DNA of 64,000 nt from Peptoclostridium sp965368085 (GCA_965368085.1 CBDULP010000006.1:1-64000); one strand, 5' to 3'. Shown: positions 34,714 through 44,344, counted from the first letter of the stretch. Numbers and translations are program-made. Notes: generated by a model from the letters alone, not told the origin.

Positions 34714-35823
34714 CTAACCCTTGTAAGTGATTAGAGGATTAAGGCTTGCCACAAGAGTTATCATATTCTCATGGAGCATGTCTTCTATCACCCTTTCAAT
34801 GTCCTTGTAAGCCTGGGGAGCCTCTTCGTATAGGAGTTTCTTGTCGCTACAGACAATGTTCCCTCCTATATTTCCGCCCCTTACGGCCTTTTTGGAAAGC
34901 ACGTTTTCAAGCCTTTCTTTGCACGAAAGACGCGACCATTTTCTCCCCGCGCCGTGGGATATTGAAAAGGCGTAGTCTTTAAGATTTTCTGAAGGTTTCA
35001 CTATATATGACCTGCTGCCCCTTGAGCCCGCTACCACTATGCACCCTATGTCCGATGGAGCGGCGCCCTTCCTGTGCATAAAAATTTCTTCTCCGCATTC
35101 ATCACTGTATGAGCTTATGCTATTGTGCACGCTGTCTAAAATGAGACCGCTTTCATTTGCTCCTGCATGATCGCATACCCTGATTGCCACTAAAAGTCTA
35201 TTCTTTGTTGCAAATAATACGGCCCTTTTGTGGTCAGCCATGTATTCTTCAAAACCCTTGCTGCCCTGCAAAATCCCTTTGCCGCACAGGTTCTTTTCAA
35301 TGTGCTTTCTGAGTATCTGTTCGCCGTAGCTTCTCGACCCGCTGTGAACCAGCAGATACACTCCATCCCTTTTTATTCCAAGCTTTGAAAGCTCGTCATT
35401 GTCATACACTTCGCATATTTCCTGAAATTCAGCAAAGTGGTTGCCTGCGCCTATGGTCCCGAGCTTTCTTTTAAACTGTTCTTCAACGCATTCAAGTTCA
35501 TCTGTTATGTCACTGCAAGGCTCCATGCTTTCTAGCTGGAGCTTTTCAAGCTTTTTGACAACCTTTGAAGCCTTGAATTTCTTTCTGGCAATGCCCGTTG
35601 AAAAGAGGGACATCCCGCATCCTATGTCATTTCCTATTATATGTGGGTATATTATCCCCTTAGTGACAAACGCCGCCCCTACAGGGGTCTTTCCCGCGTG
35701 AAGGTCTGGAAGGCCTACAGCCCTCAACATTCCATCAAGTTTTGAAATACTTTCAAGCTGATCTATCGCACCGCTTTCAATCCATGACTTTTCTCTTTTT
35801 ACTATTTTTATTATCGTATCCAT
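34714..35823 (-). CDS. rtcB: RtcB-family RNA ligase (RtcB2 type)
   Basis: This 369-residue RtcB ligase joins 2',3'-cyclic phosphate and 5'-OH RNA ends using GTP and Mn2+. The metal ligands are visible: Asp66 and Cys69 (GNDIGCGM), His128 (AGNHFAEF), His159 (VHSGSRSYG) and His232 (HNSIS). The guanylated His289 lies in SHGAGRKWSR. It is shorter than tRNA-splicing RtcB, like the prfH-linked branch that repairs colicin-type cleavage of 16S rRNA. No rtcA or rtcR gene is present. An inverted repeat upstream may be its operator. Confidence 0.93.
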   Translation of the reverse strand: MDTIIKIVKREKSWIESGAIDQLESISKLDGMLRAVGLPDLHAGKTPVGAAFVTKGIIYPHIIGNDIGCGMSLFSTGIARKKFKASKVVKKLEKLQLESMEPCSDITDELECVEEQFKRKLGTIGAGNHFAEFQEICEVYDNDELSKLGIKRDGVYLLVHSGSRSYGEQILRKHIEKNLCGKGILQGSKGFEEYMADHKRAVLFATKNRLLVAIRVCDHAGANESGLILDSVHNSISSYSDECGEEIFMHRKGAAPSDIGCIVVAGSRGSRSYIVKPSENLKDYAFSISHGAGRKWSRLSCKERLENVLSKKAVRGGNIGGNIVCSDKKLLYEEAPQAYKDIERVIEDMLHENMITLVASLNPLITYKG

Positions 35824-35885
35824 ATTCTCTTGTTATTCTCTCCTTTAAGCTTTCACTTTTGATTTGCCCTTGGCAGTCATATAGA

Positions 35886-35923
35886 GAGAATATATCGCTT
35901 ATATTAAACCGGAGTATATTCTC
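35886..35923. promoter_or_regulatory. Inverted repeat upstream of rtcB-prfH
   Basis: GAGAATATA (35886-35894) is mirrored by TATATTCTC (35915-35923) with 20 bases between, about 65-100 bp upstream of the rtcB start. It is a plausible operator for the repair operon; the protein that binds it is unknown. Confidence 0.4.
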
Positions 35924-36081
35924 CCTGTATATTCATTATTGTCATCCTCATGACTATCACATCCTTTCAAAATTTATACAGTTGGTACAGTATCTATTCT
36001 ACCACACCGTTCCCTGTATATCACTGATTTATAGCTTATTAAACCTTATAATAACCTTAAGTTCGTTAAGTATCAAATACG

Positions 36082-36129
36082 ATATTATCTTTTTAAATTT
36101 TTGTATGTTGAAATTTAAAAAGATAATAT
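36082..36129. repeat. Perfect 19-bp AT-rich inverted repeat
   Basis: ATATTATCTTTTTAAATTT (36082-36100) is mirrored exactly at 36111-36129 around a 10-base loop. It lies between the MATE pseudogene end and rtcB. The rest of the 35824-36299 gap is AT-rich with no gene seen. Confidence 0.7.
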
Positions 36130-36299
36130 ATCCGTTCATATTCTACATCACAATTACATCTATTTCTCACAATCTCCCAAACCCCTGGCATATATAATCT
36201 GCATAAAACAACCTATTTCACTATGTAAACAAATAGTTTGCCCTTTGCTTTGTTGGATTGTCATTACACTACACTGCTCCATATAGACCTTTTTCGTTA

Positions 36300-37563
36300 T
36301 CAATACAACGTTTTGACACTGCATTTTTTAATGAAATACAGCGTTATAAAAAGGGTAGCAAACTCCGCAAATGGAATGCTTAGCCATATGCCGTCTATTT
36401 TTAAGATCACAGGCAGTGCAGCTATGCCAATCAGCACAAATACGAGCGACCTGCTGACGGATATAAGCGCTGACACTTTCCCGTTGTTTATTGCAGTGAA
36501 AAATCCTGATCCCAAAATATTCATGCCGCATACCAAAAGGCTCCATGCAAAAAGCTTAAGCCCATGGCTTGTGAGCTCAAGTGTATTCACGTCCGCTCCT
36601 GTAAACGGTTTTATTAGGTATGCTCCCCATATCTCAACCGCTGCAAACATGGCTATTGACGATATTATTATCACAGCGCTCGACTGCCTTACTGTGTCTT
36701 TTATCTTTTTGAAATTTTCTGAGCCGTAGCTGAAGCTTATTACGGGCTGTATGCCAATCGTAACCCCTATGCTCAGCGATATGAATAGAAAATAGATGTA
36801 CAGTATGATTGAAATCCCGGCAACTCCGGCCTCCCCTGCGTATTTTAGTATTGCCGTATTGAATATTATTGTGGTTATGCCGCTTGAAAGCTCAGTAACC
36901 ATTTCAGATGAACCGTTTACAATCACATTCCTCAAAAATCCCCAGTCTGCTTTGAAGCTCACAAATTTCAAATTGGAATCCCCGAGCGCAAAATAATATG
37001 CTGGAATAGCACAGGATGCTATTATTCCCAGCGCAGTAGCATAGCCTGCCCCTTGTATGCCCCATCCAAAATGCCATATCGGCCTTGCCGTCCACCCTCA
37101 AGAAGTATTCGAAGCATATTTTTATAAGCAGAAAAGGCATTGCAAATAGGAGCGCACTCGCATAGTCTACGCAATATGGCATGAGCTTGTCGGTGGCGCC
37201 CATGAATATGAGCAGCTTTTTCATGTTTGCAAGTCCAAATGCCAGTATATCTACGCCAAATACAATGCTGACTACAATTATAAATGAAAAGTACTCATTT
37301 GCCCTTTTACTGTTGTCTTTGCCAAGCTCTATTGATACAAGGGCGCTTGCGCCCACGGACAGCATTATTGCCAATCCAAGCACCAGATTATATATTGGAA
37401 ATACAATGTTTGTGGATGCAAGCGCATTTATCCCTACGAATCTCGATACGAATATTCCATCCACAATGACATAGACAGAAGTAAACAGCATTGCAAGCAC
37501 AGAGGGCATTATAAATTTCAAAAACTCTCTGTAGCCCCATTTTTTCAAAAATAAATTTTCCAT
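36300..37563 (-). pseudogene. MATE-family multidrug efflux pump, broken
   Basis: Two overlapping open frames (37563 to about 37070, and about 37070 to 36300) together make one MATE drug/Na+ antiporter. The first half reads MENLFLKKWGYREFLKFIMP and runs through about five membrane segments to FLRVDGKADMAF. The second half resumes in another frame with FGWGIQGAGYATALG and continues to the C-terminus. At the junction about 20-25 residues, one membrane helix with the usual NIxLD motif, are missing. So a deletion with frameshift near 37072 has destroyed the gene. The start (GGAGG) and the MerR-type promoter remain intact. Confidence 0.88.
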
Positions 37564-37642
37564 ATTTAAAACCTCCAATTAAAATATACCTCTTCAACAA
37601 ATTCAACAAAACAAAATAGCCTGCAGCGCTATGACAATTGTT

Positions 37643-37673
37643 ATAATAAAGTATATAGTAACTATATAGTCAA
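37643..37673 (-). promoter_or_regulatory. MerR-type promoter with 19-bp spacer
   Basis: On the minus strand TTGACT (37668-37673) and TATTAT (37643-37648) are separated by 19 bp, the over-long spacing typical of MerR-activated promoters. The spacer holds the dyad CTATATAG-TTA-CTATATA. It drives the MATE pseudogene and is next to the divergent merR gene. Confidence 0.75.
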
Positions 37674-37771
37674 GAATTTTATTAGAAGCAGCAGAAAAAT
37701 CCCCCGCTTTTGGCTTCAATCTTTTAGCTGCAAGTTGCGGGACGACATTATTATACGCATGGAGTGATTAC

Positions 37772-38608
37772 ATGAACACCAAGTTTTCAATAGGAAAAGT
37801 AGCAAACCTATACAACATTTCAAAGCAAACGCTCATATTCTACGACAAAATAGGTCTTTTAAAACCCGAAGAAGTCACCCAAAACAGCTACAGATATTAT
37901 TCATACAGGCAGCTTGAAAAACTCGATTTAATACTTAATCTCAAAGAAACCGGTATGTCCCTGTCTGAAATAAGGGCATACGTTAAAAACAGGGACATAC
38001 CCAAAAGCATAGACCTTCTCAAAAAGCAAAATAAAGTAGTAAAAGAAAAAATAAAGCATTTAAGCGCAGTTTCCTCTAAAATGGATAAAAAAATCGCTCT
38101 GCTGAGCGGATACGAAAACATGGAAAACAGCCTTAATATCCATATAAAAGACATAGTCAGTAGAAATATTGTATCAATAGATATTATAAAAGAACTCGAA
38201 AACAGCATTCCAATAGAAACTGCGGTAAAGGATTTAATATGCCACATAAGGCAGAACCCGGACCTTTACGTATATTCGTATAGTACAATATGTGTGAGTT
38301 TGGACAAATACGCCATTGAAAGTCGCAGTTTCCAAGACATATCTTCTGTATTCATCACAGTCGAGGAAAGAATATGCAGCATTCACTCAAGCATAATCCC
38401 GGCAAATACTTATGCCTGCATTTACCACTTGGGCAAATATGAAAAAACATGTGAATCGTATGAAAAGCTTTTAAGCTTCATATCTGAAAATGGATATGAA
38501 ATGATCGGAAACGCCTTAGAACTGCCACTTATAGACGCCTGGACAATTTCCAACGAATCAGAATATATTACCGAAATACAGATTCCAATAAGACACATTT
38601 CTAAATGA
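37772..38608 (+). CDS. MerR-family regulator with GyrI-like ligand domain
   Basis: This 278-residue activator is of the BmrR/BltR multidrug-sensing type. The winged helix domain is SIGKVANLYNISKQTLIFYDKIGLL...YRYYSYRQLEKLDLI (residues 6-55), followed by a coiled coil (about 85-115) and a GyrI-like effector domain (125-278). It is divergent from the MATE gene and its promoter, which it most likely activates in response to a drug. Its target pump is broken, so it may now be idle or serve only itself. Confidence 0.9.
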   Translation: MNTKFSIGKVANLYNISKQTLIFYDKIGLLKPEEVTQNSYRYYSYRQLEKLDLILNLKETGMSLSEIRAYVKNRDIPKSIDLLKKQNKVVKEKIKHLSAVSSKMDKKIALLSGYENMENSLNIHIKDIVSRNIVSIDIIKELENSIPIETAVKDLICHIRQNPDLYVYSYSTICVSLDKYAIESRSFQDISSVFITVEERICSIHSSIIPANTYACIYHLGKYEKTCESYEKLLSFISENGYEMIGNALELPLIDAWTISNESEYITEIQIPIRHISK

Positions 38609-38617
38609 TGACATAGC

Positions 38618-38648
38618 AAAAAAGGGGCCGCTAACCAGCGGCCCCTTT
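38618..38648. terminator. Terminator between merR and ABC-F genes
   Basis: GGGGCCGCTAACCAGCGGCCCC is a perfect stem flanked by A and T runs; it serves the convergent merR and ABC-F genes. Confidence 0.9.
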
Positions 38649-38685
38649 ACCTATATACAATCCATTATTGATTTTGATATCCGTA

Positions 38686-40311
38686 TTACTTGTACATCTG
38701 CGCTATCTGGCTTTGAAGAGCATCGTCAGCAAGGTACTCATCGTAAGATGTAAGCTTGTCGACTACACCCTTAGGAGTTATCTCTATTATCCTGTTTGCA
38801 ACAGTTTGAACAAACTGGTGGTCATGCGATGTGAAAAGTATTGTTCCTTTGAAGCTTATAAGCCCGTTGTTTACGGCTGTTATAGACTCAAGGTCAAGGT
38901 GGTTTGTAGGCTCGTCAAGAAGAAGCACGTTTGCACTTGAAAGCATCATTCTCGAAAGCATGCATCTTACCTTCTCTCCTCCAGAAAGAACGCTCGCCTT
39001 TTTAAGAACCTCTTCCCCGGAGAATAGCATTCTTCCAAGGAAACCTCTTATGAAGCTTTCAGACTTTTCTTCAGAGAACTGTCTGAGCCAGTCCACAAGG
39101 CTGTAATCTACGCCTTCAAAAAACTCAGTATTGTCATTTGGAAGGTATGCCTGAGAAGTAGTAACTCCCCATTTGAAGCTTCCGCTATCAGCTTCCATCT
39201 CTCCCATCAGTATTTTGAAAAGAGTAGCTTTTGCTATTTCATTCTTTCCTATAAACGCAATCTTGTCAGCCTTGTTAACTATGAAGCTGACATTGTCCAG
39301 AACCTTTTCTCCGTCTATAGTCTTTGTAAGTCCTTCAACAAAAAGAAGGTCATTTCCAGCCTCTCTTTCAGGAGTAAATCCTACGAAAGGATATCTTCTT
39401 GAAGACGGCTTTATGTCATCAAGTGTAAGCTTGTCAAGCTGCTTCTTACGAGAAGTCGCCTGCTTCGCCTTAGATGCATTAGAGCTGAACCTTGCGATAA
39501 AGTCCTGAAGCTCTTTTATCTTTTCCTCAGTCTTTTTGTTCTGGTCTTTCATCATTCTAAGCGCAAGCTGGCTTGACTCGTACCAGAAGTCATAGTTTCC
39601 AACATACATCTGTATCTTGCTAAAGTCTATGTCAACCATGTTAGTACATACCTTGTTAAGGAAGTGTCTGTCGTGAGATACCACTATTACAGTCTTTTCG
39701 TAGTCCATAATAAAGTTTTCAAGCCAGTTTATAGACTTTATGTCAAGGTGGTTTGTAGGCTCGTCAAGAAGAAGTATGTCCGGATGTCCAAACAACGCCT
39801 GAGCAAGAAGAACCTTTACCTTTTCAGCTCCCGTAAGATCTTTCATCTTCTTTTCATGGGAATCTCTGTTTATTCCAAGGCCTATAAGAAGCATTGCAGC
39901 CTCTGCCTCAGCGTCCCATCCGTTAAGCTCTGCAAATTCGCCTTCAAGCTCTGCAGCCTTCATTCCGTCTTCTTCTGTGAAGTCTTCCTTTGCGTAAAGA
40001 GCATCCTTTTCCTGCATTACCTGGTAAAGTCTATCGTGACCCTTTATTACAGTAGTCAAAACGTCAAATTCATCAAACTCGAAGTGGTCCTGCTTTAAAA
40101 CAGCAAATCTTTCGCCAGGTGTTATTGAAACATCTCCGGTGTTTGGCTCTATTTCTCCTGAAAGTATCTTAAGGAAAGTCGATTTTCCTGCTCCGTTGGC
40201 GCCTATAACGCCATAGCAGTTTCCATGAGTGAACTTGATGTTTACATCTTTAAAAAGTACCCTGTCTCCGTATCTCAAACTTACATTATTTGCACTAATC
40301 ATATTCTTCAA
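38686..40311 (-). CDS. ABC-F ATPase (YbiT-like)
   Basis: This 541-residue protein has two fused ABC ATPase domains and no membrane part: an ABC-F ribosome-acting factor. Walker A 1 is GANGAGKST (about 38-46). The first signature is the variant LTGAEKVK and Walker B 1 is ILLLDEPTNHLD. Walker A 2 is the deviant GKNEIAKAT, while signature 2 (LSGGEKVR) and Walker B 2 (VLLLDEPTNHLD) are normal. The linker between domains is helical and charged. ABC-F proteins tune translation or protect against ribosome antibiotics. Start is either TTG (40311) or ATG (40302). Confidence 0.92.
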   Translation of the reverse strand: MKNMISANNVSLRYGDRVLFKDVNIKFTHGNCYGVIGANGAGKSTFLKILSGEIEPNTGDVSITPGERFAVLKQDHFEFDEFDVLTTVIKGHDRLYQVMQEKDALYAKEDFTEEDGMKAAELEGEFAELNGWDAEAEAAMLLIGLGINRDSHEKKMKDLTGAEKVKVLLAQALFGHPDILLLDEPTNHLDIKSINWLENFIMDYEKTVIVVSHDRHFLNKVCTNMVDIDFSKIQMYVGNYDFWYESSQLALRMMKDQNKKTEEKIKELQDFIARFSSNASKAKQATSRKKQLDKLTLDDIKPSSRRYPFVGFTPEREAGNDLLFVEGLTKTIDGEKVLDNVSFIVNKADKIAFIGKNEIAKATLFKILMGEMEADSGSFKWGVTTSQAYLPNDNTEFFEGVDYSLVDWLRQFSEEKSESFIRGFLGRMLFSGEEVLKKASVLSGGEKVRCMLSRMMLSSANVLLLDEPTNHLDLESITAVNNGLISFKGTILFTSHDHQFVQTVANRIIEITPKGVVDKLTSYDEYLADDALQSQIAQMYK

Positions 40312-40436
40312 AAAACTCCTTTATAAATAATATATAGAATCGCTTGTAATCCACCAAATCATTATAACATAACAAATGAAATGATTCTAATAATTATGGT
40401 GCAAATCACATTATTATTCCACACGACTCGAAAACA

Positions 40437-41459
40437 TCACCTTCCAGCCCATTTTTCAAGCTCATCCTCTGCACCCATTCCCTGCGAGTAGAGTATTAGC
40501 CTTTCAAATATGTAGTCCTTTTCAATATCACATGCAGGTTTTGGCTGGGATCTTTCGATTTTAACCGGAATAATATCTATATTCTCGCATCCTCTTTTGG
40601 ATATATCTATCTGAATTATTGCCGAAATGTCAGTTCCATTTGGTATCTGCCTGTCGAATATGAAATTGCCAAGACTGTAGAATATGTACTTGTCCATGTA
40701 CTTTTCGACGCCCTGAAGCACATGGGGGTGGTGCCCTGCAATCAAATCTGCTCCGCTTTCCACCATCATATGGGCCAGATCCCTTTGCATTTCACTGGGA
40801 TAGTTTTCATATTCGTTTCCCCAGTGCATCGTCACGATTAAAAAGTCGCATTCTTTTTTCGCTCTTGAGACTTCATCACTGAGGCTTTTCAGGTATATCC
40901 TTGCCGCGTCATAGTCGTCTCCGCTGCATATGAATCCTTCCGGCGGAAAAACCGTATATCCCAAAATTCCTATTTTCACGCCGTTTGCATTTTTGAAAAT
41001 CGGCTTTCTGGCTTCTTCGCGGTTTTCCCCCGCACCTACTGTGCTTATGCCATTAGCGTTTAATAGTGCAATTGTATCCCTCAGTCCCTCGCTTCTTTGA
41101 TCCATTGAATGGTTGTTGGCGAGGTTTAAAACTTCAAACCCCGCCTTTTTCAGCTCTTTTGCATTTTTACTTTCCGCCCGGAACACTATGACTCTTTTTT
41201 TTAGCACAGGATTTTCGCTGCTTGTTATAGGACACTCCACATTTCCAAGTGTTATGTCGTCATATTGGAATATTTCGCTGACATTCTCATATGGATAATC
41301 ATATCCCCTTTCATCCATAACCCTGGCAACACCCCTGTCGAGCATCACATCCCCCACTATGCTTACGGTCACTCCTTCGCTTTCGAGACATACACAGGCA
41401 GTGATTACAATGCATATCGAAATGACTGCAAAAACCATCTTTTTAATATCTTTATTCAT
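40437..41459 (-). CDS. CapA-family metallophosphatase-like lipoprotein
   Basis: A CapA/PGA_cap domain protein of about 340 residues, related to poly-gamma-glutamate synthesis proteins. The ATG at 41459 follows the upstream stop with no gap, and the longer frame would overlap that gene. The signal MVFAVISICIVITAC ends in a lipobox Cys. Family motifs are VGDVMLDRGV, GNVECPITS, LANNHSMDQ, MHWGNEYE and GHHPHVLQG, which hold the probable metal ligands. It is translationally coupled to the DUF3160 lipoprotein. Confidence 0.88.
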   Translation of the reverse strand: MNKDIKKMVFAVISICIVITACVCLESEGVTVSIVGDVMLDRGVARVMDERGYDYPYENVSEIFQYDDITLGNVECPITSSENPVLKKRVIVFRAESKNAKELKKAGFEVLNLANNHSMDQRSEGLRDTIALLNANGISTVGAGENREEARKPIFKNANGVKIGILGYTVFPPEGFICSGDDYDAARIYLKSLSDEVSRAKKECDFLIVTMHWGNEYENYPSEMQRDLAHMMVESGADLIAGHHPHVLQGVEKYMDKYIFYSLGNFIFDRQIPNGTDISAIIQIDISKRGCENIDIIPVKIERSQPKPACDIEKDYIFERLILYSQGMGAEDELEKWAGR

Positions 41460-41460
41460 A

Positions 41461-43731
41461 TTAGCATCCCGATGAATAGGGCTCTGCTGGAACGGGTATC
41501 TCAATATCGTCTTCAACCATGTACCCCTTCATCCACTCCGGCTGGCCAGGCTGATTCCCTTCCTCTATCATTCTTTGCCATTCCTCGTCCGTAAGCCTCT
41601 TGCTCTTGCTTAAAAACTCATGGTAGCTGAATACCGCTCCCCTTGTAAGATAAAGCTTTTCTCCAATTGGAACTACAACGTATATCTCGTGGGCTGGACC
41701 GACTCCCACCTCGAAATATCCACCTGGGCTGAACTGGTTTGGAGCTACTGTGTGTATGTCCGATATTACAGCCATGTTCTTGTCAGTTTCAGATGTTATT
41801 TCAAACCACCTCATTCCTCCTTCTCCTGCAAACGAGCTCGTCAAGTATTCGAGCATCCCTCCGTAAGTCAGAAGCTGGTAGTACTCGTCAGATGTAAGCT
41901 CCTCGCCTTCAAGCTCTTTTACAGAGCACTTTATGAGAAATTTCAAAAGGTCGTCAAATTCCTGAAGCTTGCTTTCAACACTTCCGTCCAAAAGGCCTCT
42001 CTCCTTGAGATTTACCCTGGAGTACCTGTTCAGCCATAGGAGCTTTTCATAGACTTCTATGCTTGGCTCTATGTATCCCTTTATCTGTGGAGGTTCCTCC
42101 CCTCCCCCGCATTCCGCTCCGCTTTGCTTTCCATATAGCACCGTATCGTGTTTTAGCTCAGACCAGCTTCCAAGTGCCGTCGCGAGGGATTTGTCAGCCC
42201 AGGCCTCATTCGTCATAAATGAAGGATATCCCTCGCCGTGCTCTGTCAAAAATCCCTTTAAGGTCCACAGCCATCCATAGTACATGTTTGATTTCCATGT
42301 ACTCTCTTTGACTTTTTCCATTTTGCCCTTCATCTCTTCAATCGCAGGTATGTATCCGTTCCACTTTGCATCCTCGTCATAGAATTCGGTGAGTATATCA
42401 TACGCCCTGCCTGAGCCAAGCGCCGCCATCACATCGAGTCCGCTTGGGATAGGCCTTGATATGGGCTCAACTGTTTCTTGTATTATTTCAGAGTCTGGTA
42501 TGTACCTTTGTCCCATAAACCTGAACTGCTTTCCAACCGGGGTGTCCACTGACGTGTACTTTGCCTGTATCTGCGGTTCTGGAAGGTCTTTTGCCTTTTC
42601 AAAAAGCTCGTCGAGCTTTTTAGTATCTGCCAGCTTTTCAATGTCCGGCTGGCTTCCATATACATCAATGAGCAGGTCCCTGTAGTGGTTGATGCTTAGA
42701 TCGTCCGCAGATCCCACGTAAAACATTGTAGGCCCGTATATGTTCTCCCATATTTCAAAGTCATTTTCGCCGCCTGTTTCCATATCGATTTCAGTTAAAG
42801 AGGCATATGTTATGAGCAGAGCCTGAAGAGTCTGCTCTACATTGCGCTTCGTTTCATCCTTGTCCTTGTATAGAGGGAATGGAGCTTGTCCATACCACAT
42901 CATGGCCTTGAAGTACCTCCTGAGATCCTCGCTTCTAGTGTAGTGGCCCCTTGGGCGGTATTGGCTATAGTCCAGCTGATATGGGAATATGTTAGGTCTT
43001 TCGAACCCTCCCTCAGCCAGTATCTTATTCACTTCGCTCTTTGCCATGGCATTTGCCTCATCCGGCATGTCAGCCGGGAGTTCCTTCTCAAGCAGCAGCT
43101 CTGCAGTTCCAAAGAAGGCCATGTTTTTAACAAGAGCCCCTTTCACCTGCTCGTCTTTTACTCTACTATGTATTTCAATGGACTTTTTGAGCATGCTGTC
43201 TGTAAGCCTTTCGACCTGCGCCAGCAGCTTTTTGCTCTCAAGCGTCCTGAGCGAGTAGTCGTAAAACACGTGGTACACCTGAAGCACCGAATCAGTAGTT
43301 ACAAACGCGGGAATCTTCTTGTACTCGTTGTGCTCGTATATGTAAAACAGCTGCTCCTCGAGAGTGGGGCTTACAAAAAAACCATTCTTGACAAGCATGT
43401 CCCTTTGCATTTTACTCATCTGCGGAAACTGGTCCAGATTTACTATGTTCGAAAGATCGCTTTTTACCGCGTATGGCGCTAGCGACGGAGTAAACTCAAC
43501 TCTTTCAAATGGAACATCGACCGTCCTGCCATAAGCATTTTCCACGTCTGAAAGCTTCATCAATTTCCCAAGAGTTTTTTCATATTCAACCTCCGCTTTG
43601 ATTTCACCTTCACTCTTTCCAGCGGTCTCACTTGTTTCATTATGATTGTCCTTATCAGAACACCCTGCGGCAGCAACAATTGCAGCCGAAATCAGGCACA
43701 TGCACACCACACTTCTACCCCTATTAAACAT
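41461..43731 (-). CDS. DUF3160 lipoprotein
   Basis: A large 756-residue surface lipoprotein. The signal peptide ends in IVAAAGC, with Cys at about residue 24. A short acidic linker is followed by the DUF3160 domain, recognised by FFVSPTLEEQLFYIYEH and IPAFVTTDSVLQVYHVFYDYSLRTLE (about residues 115-165). The function of the family is not known. The C-terminus has repeated charged segments and a YMVEDDIEIPVPAEPY tail. It heads a two-gene operon with the CapA-like lipoprotein, suggesting a shared cell-envelope role. Confidence 0.85.
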   Translation of the reverse strand: MFNRGRSVVCMCLISAAIVAAAGCSDKDNHNETSETAGKSEGEIKAEVEYEKTLGKLMKLSDVENAYGRTVDVPFERVEFTPSLAPYAVKSDLSNIVNLDQFPQMSKMQRDMLVKNGFFVSPTLEEQLFYIYEHNEYKKIPAFVTTDSVLQVYHVFYDYSLRTLESKKLLAQVERLTDSMLKKSIEIHSRVKDEQVKGALVKNMAFFGTAELLLEKELPADMPDEANAMAKSEVNKILAEGGFERPNIFPYQLDYSQYRPRGHYTRSEDLRRYFKAMMWYGQAPFPLYKDKDETKRNVEQTLQALLITYASLTEIDMETGGENDFEIWENIYGPTMFYVGSADDLSINHYRDLLIDVYGSQPDIEKLADTKKLDELFEKAKDLPEPQIQAKYTSVDTPVGKQFRFMGQRYIPDSEIIQETVEPISRPIPSGLDVMAALGSGRAYDILTEFYDEDAKWNGYIPAIEEMKGKMEKVKESTWKSNMYYGWLWTLKGFLTEHGEGYPSFMTNEAWADKSLATALGSWSELKHDTVLYGKQSGAECGGGEEPPQIKGYIEPSIEVYEKLLWLNRYSRVNLKERGLLDGSVESKLQEFDDLLKFLIKCSVKELEGEELTSDEYYQLLTYGGMLEYLTSSFAGEGGMRWFEITSETDKNMAVISDIHTVAPNQFSPGGYFEVGVGPAHEIYVVVPIGEKLYLTRGAVFSYHEFLSKSKRLTDEEWQRMIEEGNQPGQPEWMKGYMVEDDIEIPVPAEPYSSGC

Positions 43732-43739
43732 GTTAACCC

Positions 43740-44087
43740 TCCTCTATATGTATTTAATGGTAAATATAGTCTCTCCAATAACAGTTATACCGTATTATAT
43801 TACTTTTTAAAAGCAAAAGTCACATACATAAAAGTCTGCTTATATAAGCGTTTCATCCGATTTATTTTTCCAATGATAAAAATATCAATAAAAAAACATT
43901 TGCTATATCTTATAACCTATGGTACTATTAAATAGAATCTTAATTAAAAGTTCTGAAAAATATTTGAATTTAAAAATAAAATTATAGAATTGTGTCGGTA
44001 TTAATCGTATTAACTCTAAATTTTTAATTTAAATTGATATAATTTGTGCGAACTAGTTTAAGAAAATAAAATTCGGAGGTATCGATT
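43740..44087. other. AT-rich leader upstream of second csp
   Basis: No gene seen in about 350 bp. It holds promoter-like AT-rich DNA and the likely long 5' leader of the cold-shock gene, ending in CGGAGG before its ATG. Confidence 0.4.
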
Positions 44088-44285
44088 ATGAACGGTACAG
44101 TAAAATGGTTTAATGCAGACAAAGGATTTGGATTTATAACAGGAGAAGACGGAGTAGATGTTTTCGCACATTTCTCTCAAATCCAAAAAGACGGTTTCAA
44201 AACACTAGAAGAAGGCGAAAGAGTTACTTTCGACATAGCTCAAGGAGCAAAAGGACCACAAGCTGAGAATATAGTAAGCCTATAA
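44088..44285 (+). CDS. Cold-shock protein
   Basis: This 65-residue cold-shock domain protein starts MNGTVKWFNADKGFGFIT, with RNP1 KGFGFI and RNP2 VFAHF. CGGAGG lies eight bases before the ATG. It is a close paralogue of the protein at 27445-27645, differing mainly at the acidic loop and C-terminus. It acts as an RNA/ssDNA chaperone. Confidence 0.96.
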   Translation: MNGTVKWFNADKGFGFITGEDGVDVFAHFSQIQKDGFKTLEEGERVTFDIAQGAKGPQAENIVSL

Positions 44286-44303
44286 TTCTTATATAGCCAT
44301 ATC

Positions 44304-44336
44304 AAGGACATGAATATAAAATTCATGTCCTTTTTT
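44304..44336 (+). terminator. Terminator of second csp
   Basis: AAGGACATGAAT pairs with ATTCATGTCCTT, followed by a T run. Confidence 0.93.
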
Positions 44337-44344
44337 AGTTGCAC

